Source of the DNA: Mycolicibacterium mengxianglii
GTDB taxonomy: Bacteria > Actinomycetota > Actinomycetes > Mycobacteriales > Mycobacteriaceae
DNA: 64,000 nt
Assembly (NCBI RefSeq): GCF_015710575.1
Contig: NZ_CP065373.1
Coordinates: 4,526,001-4,590,000, forward strand
Reading direction: 5' to 3'
The position numbers were made by a program, and so were the translations under genes. Below are positions 17,799 to 24,623 of this stretch, one piece after another (the stretch's first letter is position 1; each line of letters opens with the position of its first letter). Under the pieces are notes generated by a model, which was not told the origin of the DNA, searched no databases, and saw nothing but the letters and a program-made list of their open reading frames with translations.

Positions 17799-18098
17799 GT
17801 GTTCGTTGACTTCGATGGTCTCCGCAGCGGAGCCAGCACGTCGTACGCCGCTGCCGACCGCGCTTCCGAGGGCGCGGGCCGACTGGCCAGAGCGAATGTG
17901 GCAACAAGTTTGTTCGGCGACTTCGCGGAGGCGCAGAAATTCCAGCAAGCACTGAGTGCGGCGCACAATCGCCACGTGAGTCTCGCCGAACAGCACTGCA
18001 CCTCGTTGGGTGCCATCGGAGACCAGGCGCACGTCGCCAGATCCACATTCATCGACATGGACGAAAAGCACACGGCCGTCCTCCGCGACGTCTACTGA
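17799..18098 (+). CDS. Small helical protein, DUF2563-like (copy 2)
   Basis: A 99-aa homologue of the 12153 protein: FVDFDGLRSGASTSYAAADRASEG, then LFGDFAEAQKFQQALSAAHNRHV, and a longer C-terminal helix. It contains YAAAD near residue 17, which fits the loose YxxxD pattern, but this is N-terminal rather than in the usual secretion position. The GTG at 17799 follows AAGGGGG. It is divergent from the copy-2 effector with 148 bp between. It probably works with that effector; this is inferred from the copy-1 operon. Confidence 0.65.
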   Translation: MFVDFDGLRSGASTSYAAADRASEGAGRLARANVATSLFGDFAEAQKFQQALSAAHNRHVSLAEQHCTSLGAIGDQAHVARSTFIDMDEKHTAVLRDVY

Positions 18099-18246
18099 GC
18101 GCCGAACGACTGACAGACTGAATTCGACAGGTGGGCGAGACGACGATCCAGGGCCGCGGGCCTGGCGATGCGGGCCCGAATTTTGAAGGCCGGCCGCCGA
18201 CGGTGGCTCCAATGCGGATTTGTCCTAGGCGGGCTCGTTGACAGCT

Positions 18247-18375
18247 GTACTGCTCGCAGTCACGGTGGCGGCGTGTATTCCGCCATTGCTATTGCCGGTC
18301 GCTGCGTACTTTGCGGCGTATTGGGCGAGCCCTCGCAACAGTGAGGCACGCGATGATGCCGAAGATGCACCGTGA
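18247..18375 (+). pseudogene. C-terminal relic of a putative immunity membrane protein gene
   Basis: Reads LAVTVAACIPPLLLPVAAY then FAAYWASPRNSEARDDAEDAP and a TGA, matching the last 43 residues of the 13836 protein with conservative changes. No start codon or upstream homology is present; the 148 bp before it (18099-18246) hold nothing I recognise. The TGA overlaps the GTG of the intact gene at 18372, as in a former tandem immunity array. It forms repeat copy B with 14388-14520. Confidence 0.8.
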
Positions 18376-19028
18376 TTGCATGGCAGGAACTCGCCATCAT
18401 CGGCGGGACGAGCATCGCGGCAATCGGTCTGATCGCGTCTGCATTCGTCAAGAACGACCTCCGCGTCGAACGCCGTATCTATTGGGGCAGTTGGCTGACT
18501 CTGGCCGGATTCGGCACCGCCGCAGTGTGGGAAAAAGGCTGGGAAGCTCGCATCGGAATCCCGCTAATCTGCTTGTTCGTTGCGGCGTTCCGGGCTTACA
18601 CCAGAACCCCGTTCTTGAAGATCGGGGACAGGATCTACGCGTGGCGCCGGAGCCATGAGGAGGCAGAACTACCAGAGCGGGAACGAGAGCCGCCGACGTC
18701 CAGCGACTATCCGGGAGGGGTCACGGCCAGGAAGACGTGGTGGCTGTTTGCGGGCATCACAGTCTGCTTCGGGGTCTGGGCCCACGCGGAAAGCTGGTAT
18801 GGCTGGCCAGGATTCGGCGTGGTCGTTTGCGGCCTGATGGGGCTGATAACCGGGATTGACGATGCCACGCGCAAACTCCCCGCAGTGCGCAAGCAACACA
18901 TCCAGGGATACGTCATCCTGCTCGCCTCCATTCCGATGTTCGGCATACCGCCGGTCGCGTACCTGATCGGATATCAAATCGGACTGCGCAAACCAATGGG
19001 CACCGGAAAGCAAAGCGCCGGCGACTAG
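18372..19028 (+). CDS. Multi-pass membrane protein, putative immunity protein (copy 4)
   Basis: A 218-aa paralogue of the 13836/14537/15385 proteins: RRIYWGSWLTLAGFG, FRAYTRTPFLKIGDRIYAW, ARKTWWLFAGI, RKQHIQGYVILLASIPMFG. Helices lie at about residues 5-22, 38-55, 62-78, 118-135, 142-160 and 178-200. The GTG overlaps the stop of the upstream relic. It has no adjacent effector, so it could be an orphan immunity gene left from an earlier module. The stop overlaps the convergent gene at 19025 by 4 bp. Confidence 0.64.
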   Translation: MIAWQELAIIGGTSIAAIGLIASAFVKNDLRVERRIYWGSWLTLAGFGTAAVWEKGWEARIGIPLICLFVAAFRAYTRTPFLKIGDRIYAWRRSHEEAELPEREREPPTSSDYPGGVTARKTWWLFAGITVCFGVWAHAESWYGWPGFGVVVCGLMGLITGIDDATRKLPAVRKQHIQGYVILLASIPMFGIPPVAYLIGYQIGLRKPMGTGKQSAGD

Positions 19029-19879
19029 AACGGCTCGCGCACCGTCCGCTGCCGTAACCCGCCGAGCATCGCGAACAGCACGCCCAACACCACCAGCGCA
19101 CCGCCGACGATCAGGGTGATGTTCAGCCACTGGTGCATGCTGGCGATCGCGGTATCGACCATCACGTCGGCGATCTCGCGGATGTCGCCGGAGGTGTTGT
19201 TCAATGCGGCGTCCACCCGCCGCCTGCCGATCTCCACCCCGGCCCAGCCTGCGGCGCCTACCAGCAGAGCCGAAACACCAAGAGCTGCCAGGGCTTTGCC
19301 GCGAGATCGGGCTGCCGCCAAGGTCAGCAACGCGCACACCCCGGCAAGGACCGTGACACCCACGCTGAACCACGGACCCCAGGTGGCAACCGATCGCAGT
19401 TGCCCGGGCCGCAGCGCGTCTGGCGCGTTCTGCGTCAGCGGCACCGGCAGTGACGCGGGCACCGTGATGTTATACGCGTCGAGCGTCCCATTGAAGGCGC
19501 TGTCGTTGAGCATCGGACCGATATCGACTACCCACCGGCCCTGCGCGTCGGTGCCGGAGCTGACCTGATCGGTGAACATCCACCTGTGGGCAAATCGGTT
19601 GGCCTGGGCGAACTGCTCCGGAAATGCCGACCCCGAGGTGTAGCTGGAGGCGATCCCCTGCACCAGCGCGGGCTCGACGTCACCGCCGAGGTTGAGCACC
19701 TGGGTGGTCAGTTCGTTGGCGACGGCCTGCTGCAGCGTCGGGTCGGCTGCCGCACGTTGGGCGAAGGCGGCGTAACCGTCGTCGTCGACCAGGTTGGCCT
19801 CCGCCCACACCGTGGGCAGTGCGACCGCCAGCGCAGCGGTGGCAAGGAGCCACAGCAGCATCGCCAGCACGAAACGCAC
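19025..19879 (-). CDS. Conserved membrane protein
   Basis: A 284-aa protein with an N-terminal hydrophobic segment (FVLAMLLWLLATAALAVALP, residues 3-22), a large extracytoplasmic domain (about 25-165) and three C-terminal helices (about 168-188, 197-215, 250-272). The GTG at 19879 follows GGGGAGGA. It lies 27 bp downstream of ppk2 on the same strand and may share its transcript. I do not recognise the family. The Gln/Ala-rich helix LQQAVANELTTQV in the external domain resembles other actinobacterial membrane proteins of unknown role. Confidence 0.6.
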   Translation of the reverse strand: MRFVLAMLLWLLATAALAVALPTVWAEANLVDDDGYAAFAQRAAADPTLQQAVANELTTQVLNLGGDVEPALVQGIASSYTSGSAFPEQFAQANRFAHRWMFTDQVSSGTDAQGRWVVDIGPMLNDSAFNGTLDAYNITVPASLPVPLTQNAPDALRPGQLRSVATWGPWFSVGVTVLAGVCALLTLAAARSRGKALAALGVSALLVGAAGWAGVEIGRRRVDAALNNTSGDIREIADVMVDTAIASMHQWLNITLIVGGALVVLGVLFAMLGGLRQRTVREPF

Positions 19880-19906
19880 GGCGTCCTCCCCGGGGACCGA
19901 CCCCGG

Positions 19907-20764
19907 TCAGTCGGCCAGGGCACGCCCCACGATCAGCGGATCGGCCCGGCCGACCACCTCATGGTCTTTGTTGTCGTAGTCGAACTTACCGAGCACATAG
20001 CGCATGGCATTGATCCGGGCGCGCTTCTTGTCGTTGCTCTTGACCACGATCCAGGGTGCCAACTCGGTATCGGTGAGCGCGAACATGTCCTCTTTGGCGG
20101 CGGTGTAGTCATCCCATTTGTCCAGCGAGGCGAGGTCGGTGGGCGAGAGCTTCCACTGCCGCACCGGATCCACCTGGCGGATGGTGAACCGGGTGCGCTG
20201 CTCGGATTGGGTGACCGAGAACCACAGTTTTGTCAGGCTGATGCCGTCGTTGACCAACATCTGTTCGAACAACGGGACCTGACGGACGAATTCGGCGTGC
20301 TGCCTCGGCGAGCAGAAGCCCATCACCCGCTCGACGCCGGCGCGGTTGTACCAGGACCGGTCGAACAGCACGAGTTCACCCCCGGCCGGCAGGTGGGAGA
20401 CGTAGCGCTGGAAATACCACTGCGTGCGTTCACGCTCGGTCGGCTTCTCCAGCGCGACGACGCGGGCGCCGCGCGGGTTCAGGTGTTCCATGAACCGCTT
20501 GATGGTGCCGCCTTTGCCTGCTGCGTCGCGCCCCTCGAAGACGATGACGTGCCGGTGCCCGTTGCGCTGGCTCCACCTCTGCAGCTTGAGCAGTTCGATC
20601 TGCAGCAGCCGCTTCTGCTCCTCGTACTCACTACGCTGCATCCGCTCGTCATACGGATAGTTCTCGCGCCAGGTGTCGACGACATTGTCGCCGGGCTGCA
20701 ACAGCAGCACCGGATCGTCGTCATCGTCGTCCAGGACGGTATAGGTGTTCGTGTCTGCCAGCAC
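19907..20764 (-). CDS. ppk2: Polyphosphate kinase 2
   Basis: PPK2-family nucleotide kinase (285 aa) that transfers phosphate between polyphosphate and nucleoside diphosphates or monophosphates. The Walker A GRDAAGKGGTIK lies at about residue 78, the DRSWYNRAGVERVMGF lid/Walker B block near 138-153, and WKLSPTDL/WDDY near 205-220. An acidic run (DDDDDDP) lies near residues 12-18. The single-domain length fits class I or II; direction (GTP/ATP synthesis or polyP synthesis) cannot be told from sequence. The GTG start is supported by a leaderless promoter. Confidence 0.92.
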   Translation of the reverse strand: MLADTNTYTVLDDDDDDPVLLLQPGDNVVDTWRENYPYDERMQRSEYEEQKRLLQIELLKLQRWSQRNGHRHVIVFEGRDAAGKGGTIKRFMEHLNPRGARVVALEKPTERERTQWYFQRYVSHLPAGGELVLFDRSWYNRAGVERVMGFCSPRQHAEFVRQVPLFEQMLVNDGISLTKLWFSVTQSEQRTRFTIRQVDPVRQWKLSPTDLASLDKWDDYTAAKEDMFALTDTELAPWIVVKSNDKKRARINAMRYVLGKFDYDNKDHEVVGRADPLIVGRALAD

Positions 20765-20770
20765 CCGCGC

Positions 20771-20776
20771 AACGTA
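20771..20776 (-). promoter_or_regulatory. -10 hexamer of ppk2 (leaderless)
   Basis: TACGTT on the minus strand ends 6 bases before the GTG at 20764. Confidence 0.6.
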
Positions 20777-20827
20777 TCCGCTACCGGGTACGCGACGGTG
20801 GCGGCAGAGTGAACGCCAGGTGGCGTA

Positions 20828-22339
20828 CTACTTCGAGATGCGTTTGGGTCCGGCGAGCGCCATCTTGGTCATCAGCTTGTTCATCCGGGCCATCGCACGC
20901 AGCGAGTTGTTGTAGTAGTTGCCACCGGCACCCACGCTGGTGCGGGGAGCCACCACTGTCTCCTGCTTGCAGAACTTGCGGATCCCGTCGATGCCGCCGA
21001 ACCGGGTGCCGATGCCCGAGGTCTTCCAACCGCCCATCGGAGCGGTGGTGCACATCAGGTTCGAGATCACGTCGTTGATGTTCACTGCGCCGCAATCGAG
21101 TTGCACGGCAATGTCTTTGGCTCGCTGAATGTCCTTGGAGAACACCGCTGCACTCAACCCGTAGGGGCTGTCGTTGGCCAGCCGCACCGCTTCGGCCACC
21201 GAGGACACCCTCATGATCGGCAGCGTCGGGCCGAACGTCTCGTCGGTCATGCACGCCATCGAGTGGTCGACATCGACCAGCACGGTGGGCGGGTAGAAGC
21301 TGCCCGGGCCGTCGGGGCGCTTGCCGCCCGTCAATGCCTTGGCCCCCTTGGCAATTGCGTCGTCGACGTGGCGTTCGGTGACGGCGACCTGAGTGTCGTC
21401 GATCAACGCACCGAGGTGCTTGCCTTCACCGGCGCCGACCTCGAGGGCGTTCACTGCCTGCACCACGGCATTGATGAACTGGTCGTAGACCGCATCGAGC
21501 ACATAGACCCGCTCCACCGACACGCATGTCTGGCCGGCGTTGAACATCGCACCCCACACCGCGGCGTTGGCGGCCAACGGAATGTCGGCGTCCTCGCAGA
21601 CGATCATCGGGTCCTTGCCGCCGAGTTCGAGGCTGACCGGGGTGAGGCGCCGCGCTGCACGCTCCATCACCTTGACCCCTGTGGCCGACGAGCCGGTGAA
21701 CTGGATGTAGTCGGAGACGTCGATGACGGCTTCGGACACCAGCCGGGCACCCTGCGCCAGCGCGAGCACCGGCGGGGCGCCGGACTCGGTCCAGCCGCGC
21801 AGCAGCACCTCCGCGGTCAGGGGCGTGCGTTCCGAGGGCTTCAGCAGCACCGCACAGCCGGCCGCCAGCGCGCCGATGGCGTCCATCATCGCGTTGGCCA
21901 CCGGGTAGTTCCAGGGCGCGATGATCCCGACCACGGGCCGGGGCCGGTAGTGCACGGCGATCTTCTTGATCGCCAGTAGCGGCAACGCCGCAGGCCGGGT
22001 CTCCGGCGCCATCGCCTTCTCCACGTTCTTGCTGTAGTACGACAGGATCATCAACAGCAGCGGCACTTCCTGGGCGGCGTCGGTGGCCGACTTGCCGGTC
22101 TCGGCGATCAGCAGCCGCTCGATCTCGTCGCGGTGGTCCCCGAGCCACACCGCGAACCGCGCCAATGTCTTGGCACGTGCCTTCGGGCCGCGACGTTCCC
22201 ATTCGCGCTGCGCTTCGCGCAGGCCGGTGGCGATGGCCGGGACGTCGGCAGGGTCGGTCCAGCTCACCTGACCGGCGACTTCACCGGTTGCGGGATTCAC
22301 GATGGTCCCGGTGGCATGCACTTCACTGGTGGCGGTCAT
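20828..22339 (-). CDS. Aldehyde dehydrogenase, succinate-semialdehyde dehydrogenase-like
   Basis: NAD(P)-dependent aldehyde dehydrogenase, 503 aa. It shows the PWNYP motif, the nucleotide-site FTGSSATG, the general base in LELGGKDP and the catalytic Cys in FNAGQTCVSVERVYV. The C-terminal tail (VGAGGNYYNNSLRAMARMNKLM) is typical of a mycobacterial SSADH-like subgroup. The physiological aldehyde is not identifiable. The ATG at 22339 fits the family start; upstream in-frame sequence is unrelated. It is divergent from a thioesterase gene, with a perfect inverted repeat in the 85-bp gap. Confidence 0.9.
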   Translation of the reverse strand: MTATSEVHATGTIVNPATGEVAGQVSWTDPADVPAIATGLREAQREWERRGPKARAKTLARFAVWLGDHRDEIERLLIAETGKSATDAAQEVPLLLMILSYYSKNVEKAMAPETRPAALPLLAIKKIAVHYRPRPVVGIIAPWNYPVANAMMDAIGALAAGCAVLLKPSERTPLTAEVLLRGWTESGAPPVLALAQGARLVSEAVIDVSDYIQFTGSSATGVKVMERAARRLTPVSLELGGKDPMIVCEDADIPLAANAAVWGAMFNAGQTCVSVERVYVLDAVYDQFINAVVQAVNALEVGAGEGKHLGALIDDTQVAVTERHVDDAIAKGAKALTGGKRPDGPGSFYPPTVLVDVDHSMACMTDETFGPTLPIMRVSSVAEAVRLANDSPYGLSAAVFSKDIQRAKDIAVQLDCGAVNINDVISNLMCTTAPMGGWKTSGIGTRFGGIDGIRKFCKQETVVAPRTSVGAGGNYYNNSLRAMARMNKLMTKMALAGPKRISK

Positions 22340-22381
22340 GGGGCCAGTTAACCACGCGGTGTGACGGACGTCGCACCCGGG

Positions 22382-22395
22382 TTGACACCTGTCAA
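22382..22395. promoter_or_regulatory. Inverted-repeat operator between aldehyde dehydrogenase and thioesterase genes
   Basis: TTGACA-CC-TGTCAA is a perfect 14-bp palindrome in the divergent promoter region, 30 bases upstream of the thioesterase TSS. It is a candidate site for a TetR- or GntR-type repressor controlling both genes. No regulator gene is adjacent. Confidence 0.5.
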
Positions 22396-22411
22396 ATAAA
22401 TTCACTGGTCG

Positions 22412-22417
22412 TACATT
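22412..22417 (+). promoter_or_regulatory. -10 hexamer of thioesterase gene (leaderless)
   Basis: TACATT ends 7 bases before the ATG at 22425. Confidence 0.65.
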
Positions 22418-22424
22418 GAGGCGC

Positions 22425-23225
22425 ATGACGCACCCGTTCGACGTGGCAATGGCGCTGGACTCAATGGACGGGCTGATGCGAGGCCAGACCACCCCGGACT
22501 TCGCCAACATGGTGGGCCCCTTCGGCGGAGTCACCGCCGCGGCGATCGTGCGGGCCATCGAAAACCACCCCGACCGCCTCGGCGACCCGGTGTCGTTGAC
22601 GGTCAACTACGCCGCGCCGATCGCCGACGGAGACTTCGTCGTCGACTTGCGGGCCGCGCGTACCAATCGCACCAACCAGCATTGGATCGCCGAACTCTCG
22701 CAGTCCACCGATGTCAAGACCACCGCCACCGCCGTCTTCGGCCTCCGCCGGCCCACCTGGTCCGACACCGAACCTCGTCCGCCTGCCGTCCCGGCACCCG
22801 AAGACTGTGCCTCACAAGATAATTCGAGTTTCGTGACGTGGATGCGCAACTACGAGATGCGGTTCGTCGAAGGCGCGATGCCCGGCGCGGATACCGGTGA
22901 GAACCCGGACTCGACCACCACCGTCTGGGTGCGGCCCCAACCCCACCGGGCACTCGACTACGCGGCGCTGACCGCGCTGTGCGACGTGTTCTATCCGCGG
23001 GTGTTCCTGCGGCGCGGGCAGTTCATCCCGGCGGGCACCATCTCATTCACCGCCTACTTCCACGCCGATGCCGACGACCTGGCCCGCCAGGGCGACGACT
23101 ACGTACTCGCCACCGCACGCGCGCAACGGTTTTCCGGTGGGTTCTTCGACCAGAGCGCGCAGGTGTGGGGCCGCGACGGCACCCTGCTGGCCGTCACGCA
23201 CCAGATCGTCTACTTCAAGGGTTGA
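22425..23225 (+). CDS. Acyl-CoA thioesterase family protein (double hot-dog)
   Basis: A 266-aa protein with two hot-dog halves, of the TesB-like/4HBT_3 type. The N-half contains GPFGGVTAAAIVRAI and SLTVNYAAPIADGDF. The C-half contains PRVFLRRGQFIPAGTISFTAYFHAD and QRFSGGFFDQSAQVWGRDGTLLAVTHQ. It probably hydrolyses acyl-CoA esters in the cytosol; chain length is unknown. The ATG at 22425 is set by the leaderless promoter; an ATG three codons upstream overlaps the -10 box. It may be co-regulated with the divergent aldehyde dehydrogenase. Confidence 0.83.
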   Translation: MTHPFDVAMALDSMDGLMRGQTTPDFANMVGPFGGVTAAAIVRAIENHPDRLGDPVSLTVNYAAPIADGDFVVDLRAARTNRTNQHWIAELSQSTDVKTTATAVFGLRRPTWSDTEPRPPAVPAPEDCASQDNSSFVTWMRNYEMRFVEGAMPGADTGENPDSTTTVWVRPQPHRALDYAALTALCDVFYPRVFLRRGQFIPAGTISFTAYFHADADDLARQGDDYVLATARAQRFSGGFFDQSAQVWGRDGTLLAVTHQIVYFKG

Positions 23226-23231
23226 GCGACG

Positions 23232-23747
23232 CTACGGGGCGATACCACGCAGATACGCTGCCTGTCCCAGATGCTGCGCGCAGTCGTCGATCACGCTGAC
23301 CAACCGCACACTGGCGGTCACCGGCGGATCCCAGTTCTCGTCGACCACCCGTTCCAGCTCATCGGCGTCGACGCCGGAGAGGTAATCCAGCGTCATCGCA
23401 TGCACCCCGCGGTAGTACCCGGCCAGGTGTTCGGCGCTGGCGTGCACCTTCGCCACGTCAGCTGGTGAATGCCCATAGCCGGTATCGTCGCGAGGCAGAT
23501 CGAGACAGAAAAGATCGACCCAGCCGTCGTTGGTCCACACCTGCTCAACCCCGGCGATCGGGGCGACTTGGGCATCTTGAACCCGGGCACTGTGCCAGAT
23601 CAACCAGGCGATGGTGTTGGCGTCCGGGGTGGGGCGGTAGGTCGAGACGGCGTCGTCCAGCCCGTCGACCAACTCATCAACGTGCTCGATCAGCCTGGTG
23701 AACGCGTCACGCAACAGGTCCTGTATCGCAGTTCGAGGATCAGCCAT
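23232..23747 (-). CDS. DinB-like (mycothiol transferase/DUF664) protein
   Basis: A 171-aa four-helix protein of the DinB/YfiT superfamily, many mycobacterial members of which are mycothiol-dependent transferases. Conserved His residues suited to a metal site are in IAWLIWHSARVQD (near residue 52), AGYYRGVHAM (near 112) and DDCAQHLGQAAYLRG near the C-terminus. The ATG at 23747 is supported by a leaderless promoter. Six bp separate its stop from the convergent thioesterase stop. The substrate is unknown. Confidence 0.78.
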   Translation of the reverse strand: MADPRTAIQDLLRDAFTRLIEHVDELVDGLDDAVSTYRPTPDANTIAWLIWHSARVQDAQVAPIAGVEQVWTNDGWVDLFCLDLPRDDTGYGHSPADVAKVHASAEHLAGYYRGVHAMTLDYLSGVDADELERVVDENWDPPVTASVRLVSVIDDCAQHLGQAAYLRGIAP

Positions 23748-23754
23748 GCATGTC

Positions 23755-23760
23755 ACGCTA
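23755..23760 (-). promoter_or_regulatory. -10 hexamer of DinB-like gene (leaderless)
   Basis: TAGCGT on the minus strand ends 7 bases before the ATG at 23747. Confidence 0.6.
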
Positions 23761-23768
23761 CGCCGGGG

Positions 23769-24158
23769 CTACCCGGTGGGGCCGCCGCCGTGAAATACCG
23801 CCTCGACGTTGTTGCCGTCGGGATCACGGACGAATGCGCCGTAGTACTTGTCGTGATACTCCGGCCACAGGCGCGGTTCGTGCAGCGGCTCGGCACCCAG
23901 AGCCAGCGCGGTGTGAAAGAACGCCTGTACGGCGGCGGCGTCCTTGGCGGCGAAGGCAATGTGCACCTCCCGGTTCGGTCCGGCCACGTTGCCGGCCGGG
24001 GCATCGCCGATCCAGAACGCCGGGTGCCCGTCGCTCCCGTATCCCACTGCCACACCGACATCCATCTGCCGGGTGTACCCGAGGACGCCCAGCACCTTGT
24101 CGTAGAACTCCTGCGATTTGGCCCAATCGCTGCAATTGATTCCGAAGTGGTCGATCAC
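23769..24158 (-). CDS. VOC family (glyoxalase/bleomycin resistance-like) protein
   Basis: A 129-aa protein with two beta-alpha-beta-beta-beta modules. Candidate metal ligands are the His in IDHFGINC (residue 4), the His in REVHIAFAA (about 66) and the Glu in DPDGNNVEAVFH (about 120), the typical HxE arrangement. It probably binds a divalent metal, but reaction and substrate are unknown. The GTG at 24158 is chosen because of a leaderless promoter; the frame stays open for another 430 bases upstream, antisense to the amidohydrolase small-subunit gene. Confidence 0.8.
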   Translation of the reverse strand: MIDHFGINCSDWAKSQEFYDKVLGVLGYTRQMDVGVAVGYGSDGHPAFWIGDAPAGNVAGPNREVHIAFAAKDAAAVQAFFHTALALGAEPLHEPRLWPEYHDKYYGAFVRDPDGNNVEAVFHGGGPTG

Positions 24159-24164
24159 GTCGCC

Positions 24165-24170
24165 ATCGTA
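24165..24170 (-). promoter_or_regulatory. -10 hexamer of VOC gene (leaderless)
   Basis: TACGAT on the minus strand ends 6 bases before the GTG at 24158. Confidence 0.6.
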
Positions 24171-24299
24171 TGTCCGCAATCCGGCACCTTCATGGGTTTT
24201 GCGGTGGGCACCGCCTCTGGGCTGCCAAAGCGTCGTCGCTGTGTGCGCCTGAGCGCTCACACAGCAGTCTTCCCCGAGCCGACTTACGATGCGGATCAA

Positions 24300-24623
24300 A
24301 TGACAAAGTCCACGTATCAGATCGATCCAGTCAGGGACCTGCCGTTCGCGCGGGAGTTCATGGCTTCGCCGGTCGGCCTGCACAGTCCAGGATTGCAGCG
24401 GGTGCTGAACGTGCTTCGCGGCGAGCCGCTGGCCGGAAAGTACGTCCTGGTCGAGGTCCTGCCGCACCGGCAGTGGCGGCTGGGCCGGCTCACCGGCGAG
24501 CGTGGCCGCGCCGTGGAAGTCCTGGACACGACCTTCACCGATCTGGAGACCGCCGAACGCGAGGTGTTCGTGCTGCGCTGGAAGGAGCACGTCGGCGAGG
24601 ATCTGGCTGTCACGGCATGCTGA
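24300..24623 (+). CDS. N,N-dimethylformamidase-like small (alpha) subunit
   Basis: A 107-aa protein. PGLQRVLNVLRGEPLAGKYV, HRQWRLGRL and DLETAEREVFVLRWKEHV follow the order of landmarks that I recall in DMFase small subunits (LQRVxNxxR, GKYxxxE, EWxxxRI, FxTExEAMxxVFLRR). It would pair with the large subunit encoded next, whose ATG overlaps its stop (ATGCTGA). A TACGAT hexamer at 24285-24290 ends 9 bases before the ATG, suggesting a very short leader. At 107 aa it is shorter than the roughly 130-aa characterised subunits. Confidence 0.68.
   Translation: MTKSTYQIDPVRDLPFAREFMASPVGLHSPGLQRVLNVLRGEPLAGKYVLVEVLPHRQWRLGRLTGERGRAVEVLDTTFTDLETAEREVFVLRWKEHVGEDLAVTAC

Noticed and set aside
24170..24616. 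N-terminal extension of the amidohydrolase large subunit (866-residue version)
   Set aside because: It overlaps the small-subunit gene in another frame; the large-subunit homology begins at the ATG at 24617.
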